A DNA stretch of 64,000 nucleotides from Desulfovibrio sp. UCD-KL4C (lineage in GTDB: Bacteria; Desulfobacterota; Desulfovibrionia; Desulfovibrionales; Desulfovibrionaceae): contig NZ_VCNC01000003.1 in NCBI RefSeq assembly GCF_006210265.1, positions 124,001 to 188,000 of the forward strand, read 5' to 3'. Positions 63,763 to 64,000 of the stretch are shown here, piece after piece. Position 1 is the stretch's first letter, and every line of letters starts with the position of its first letter. Below the pieces are notes generated by a model. The model had not been told where the DNA came from. It ran no database searches and saw only the letters and a list, made by a program, of their open reading frames with translations. The position numbers and the translations under genes were made by a program.

Positions 63763-63820
63763 GATATTTTTTTTTTATTTAGGGCACGAGTTAAATTAAT
63801 TGTTCATGCATGGGAGAAAA

Positions 63821-64000
63821 ATGATTTATTCTTTTTGTAAATTTATCGAACGCCATTTTTTGTTACTGGCTGTCGTGCTCAGTGCTGCCGCATATATAGA
63901 TCCAGCATTGTTTACATGGCTTAAGCCTCATATAGCCTTATGTCTTGGAATTATTATGTTTGGCATGGGACTGACTCTTGAGATTGAAGATTTTACTTTA
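63821..64000 (+). CDS. Bile acid:sodium symporter family protein (5' part, cut by window end)
   Basis: The first 60 residues of a membrane protein, incomplete at the right edge. The sequence MIYSFCKFIERHFLLLAVVL leads to a second hydrophobic segment with CLGIIMFGMGLTLEIEDF, where GMGLTL is typical of the SBF/YocS-type bile-acid:sodium symporter family. GGGAG lies four bases before the ATG. The family transports organic anions with sodium; the substrate cannot be told from this fragment. Confidence 0.8.
   Translation, partial: MIYSFCKFIERHFLLLAVVLSAAAYIDPALFTWLKPHIALCLGIIMFGMGLTLEIEDFTL

Overview
The window looks like a piece of a low-GC, marine-type Desulfovibrionaceae chromosome (a Maridesulfovibrio-like sulfate reducer). 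This is inferred from gene content: a complete Tmc transmembrane redox complex with a tetraheme type II cytochrome c3, the [FeFe]-hydrogenase maturase HydF, a single-chain ADP-forming acyl-CoA synthetase, ThyX, GlnRS, many ferredoxin-like and signalling proteins, and clearly AT-rich intergenic DNA. No rRNA, tRNA, insertion sequence or CRISPR array was seen. Most of the window is core chromosome, with one small phage-derived regulatory pair.

Layout. 0-9.4 kb: a tandem zinc-ribbon-like protein, a receiver without its phospho-aspartate, Tex, an ArsR regulator divergent from an iron-sulfur-flavoprotein-like gene, two exported proteins, a TPR protein, and a MocR regulator divergent from the AzlC/AzlD exporter. 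9.5-22.3 kb: DUF401 permease, cyclophilin, REC-HD-GYP regulator, polyferredoxin, a STAS protein with a large unknown domain, an orphan substrate-binding protein, PepA, asparaginase, TypA and ThyX. 22.3-25.5 kb: an AT-rich, 950-bp gene-free region with DnaA-box-like sites, then dnaA, then a second DnaA-like gene that keeps domain I and a domain-IV-like end but lacks the whole AAA+ ATPase. 25.5-30.3 kb: PIN-PhoH, MoeA and MobA with an overlapping degenerate HD-GYP gene. 30.3-37.7 kb: ADP-forming acyl-CoA synthetase with a phosphotransacetylase-N-like partner, then tmcD-C-B-A.

37.7-49.2 kb: glycosyltransferase, lone Hpt, MCP plus CheW, a hybrid kinase whose ATP-binding domain looks degenerate, MarC, class II aldolase, M48 protease, TPR protein and a DUF1508 protein. 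49.3-52.9 kb: groEL/groES, then a CI/LexA-like (HTH plus S24) repressor divergent from a Mor-like activator. A 14-base direct repeat lies at both of their promoters and again before the next gene, a PAS-GGDEF diguanylate cyclase. 52.9-64 kb: diguanylate cyclase, CheX, GlnRS, HydF, a hybrid kinase plus Hpt phosphorelay, a DUF2156-type acyl/aminoacyl transferase, and the start of a bile-acid:sodium-symporter-family protein cut by the window end.

The genes fall into three groups: electron transfer and energy conservation (Tmc, HydF, acyl-CoA synthetase, polyferredoxin), molybdenum cofactor synthesis (MobA, MoeA), and dense signalling (four receivers or receiver-bearing kinases, two Hpt proteins, MCP/CheW/CheX, two HD-GYP-type proteins, one GGDEF). 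At least three signalling proteins have lost a key catalytic residue. The most unusual item is the ATPase-less DnaA-like protein next to dnaA.
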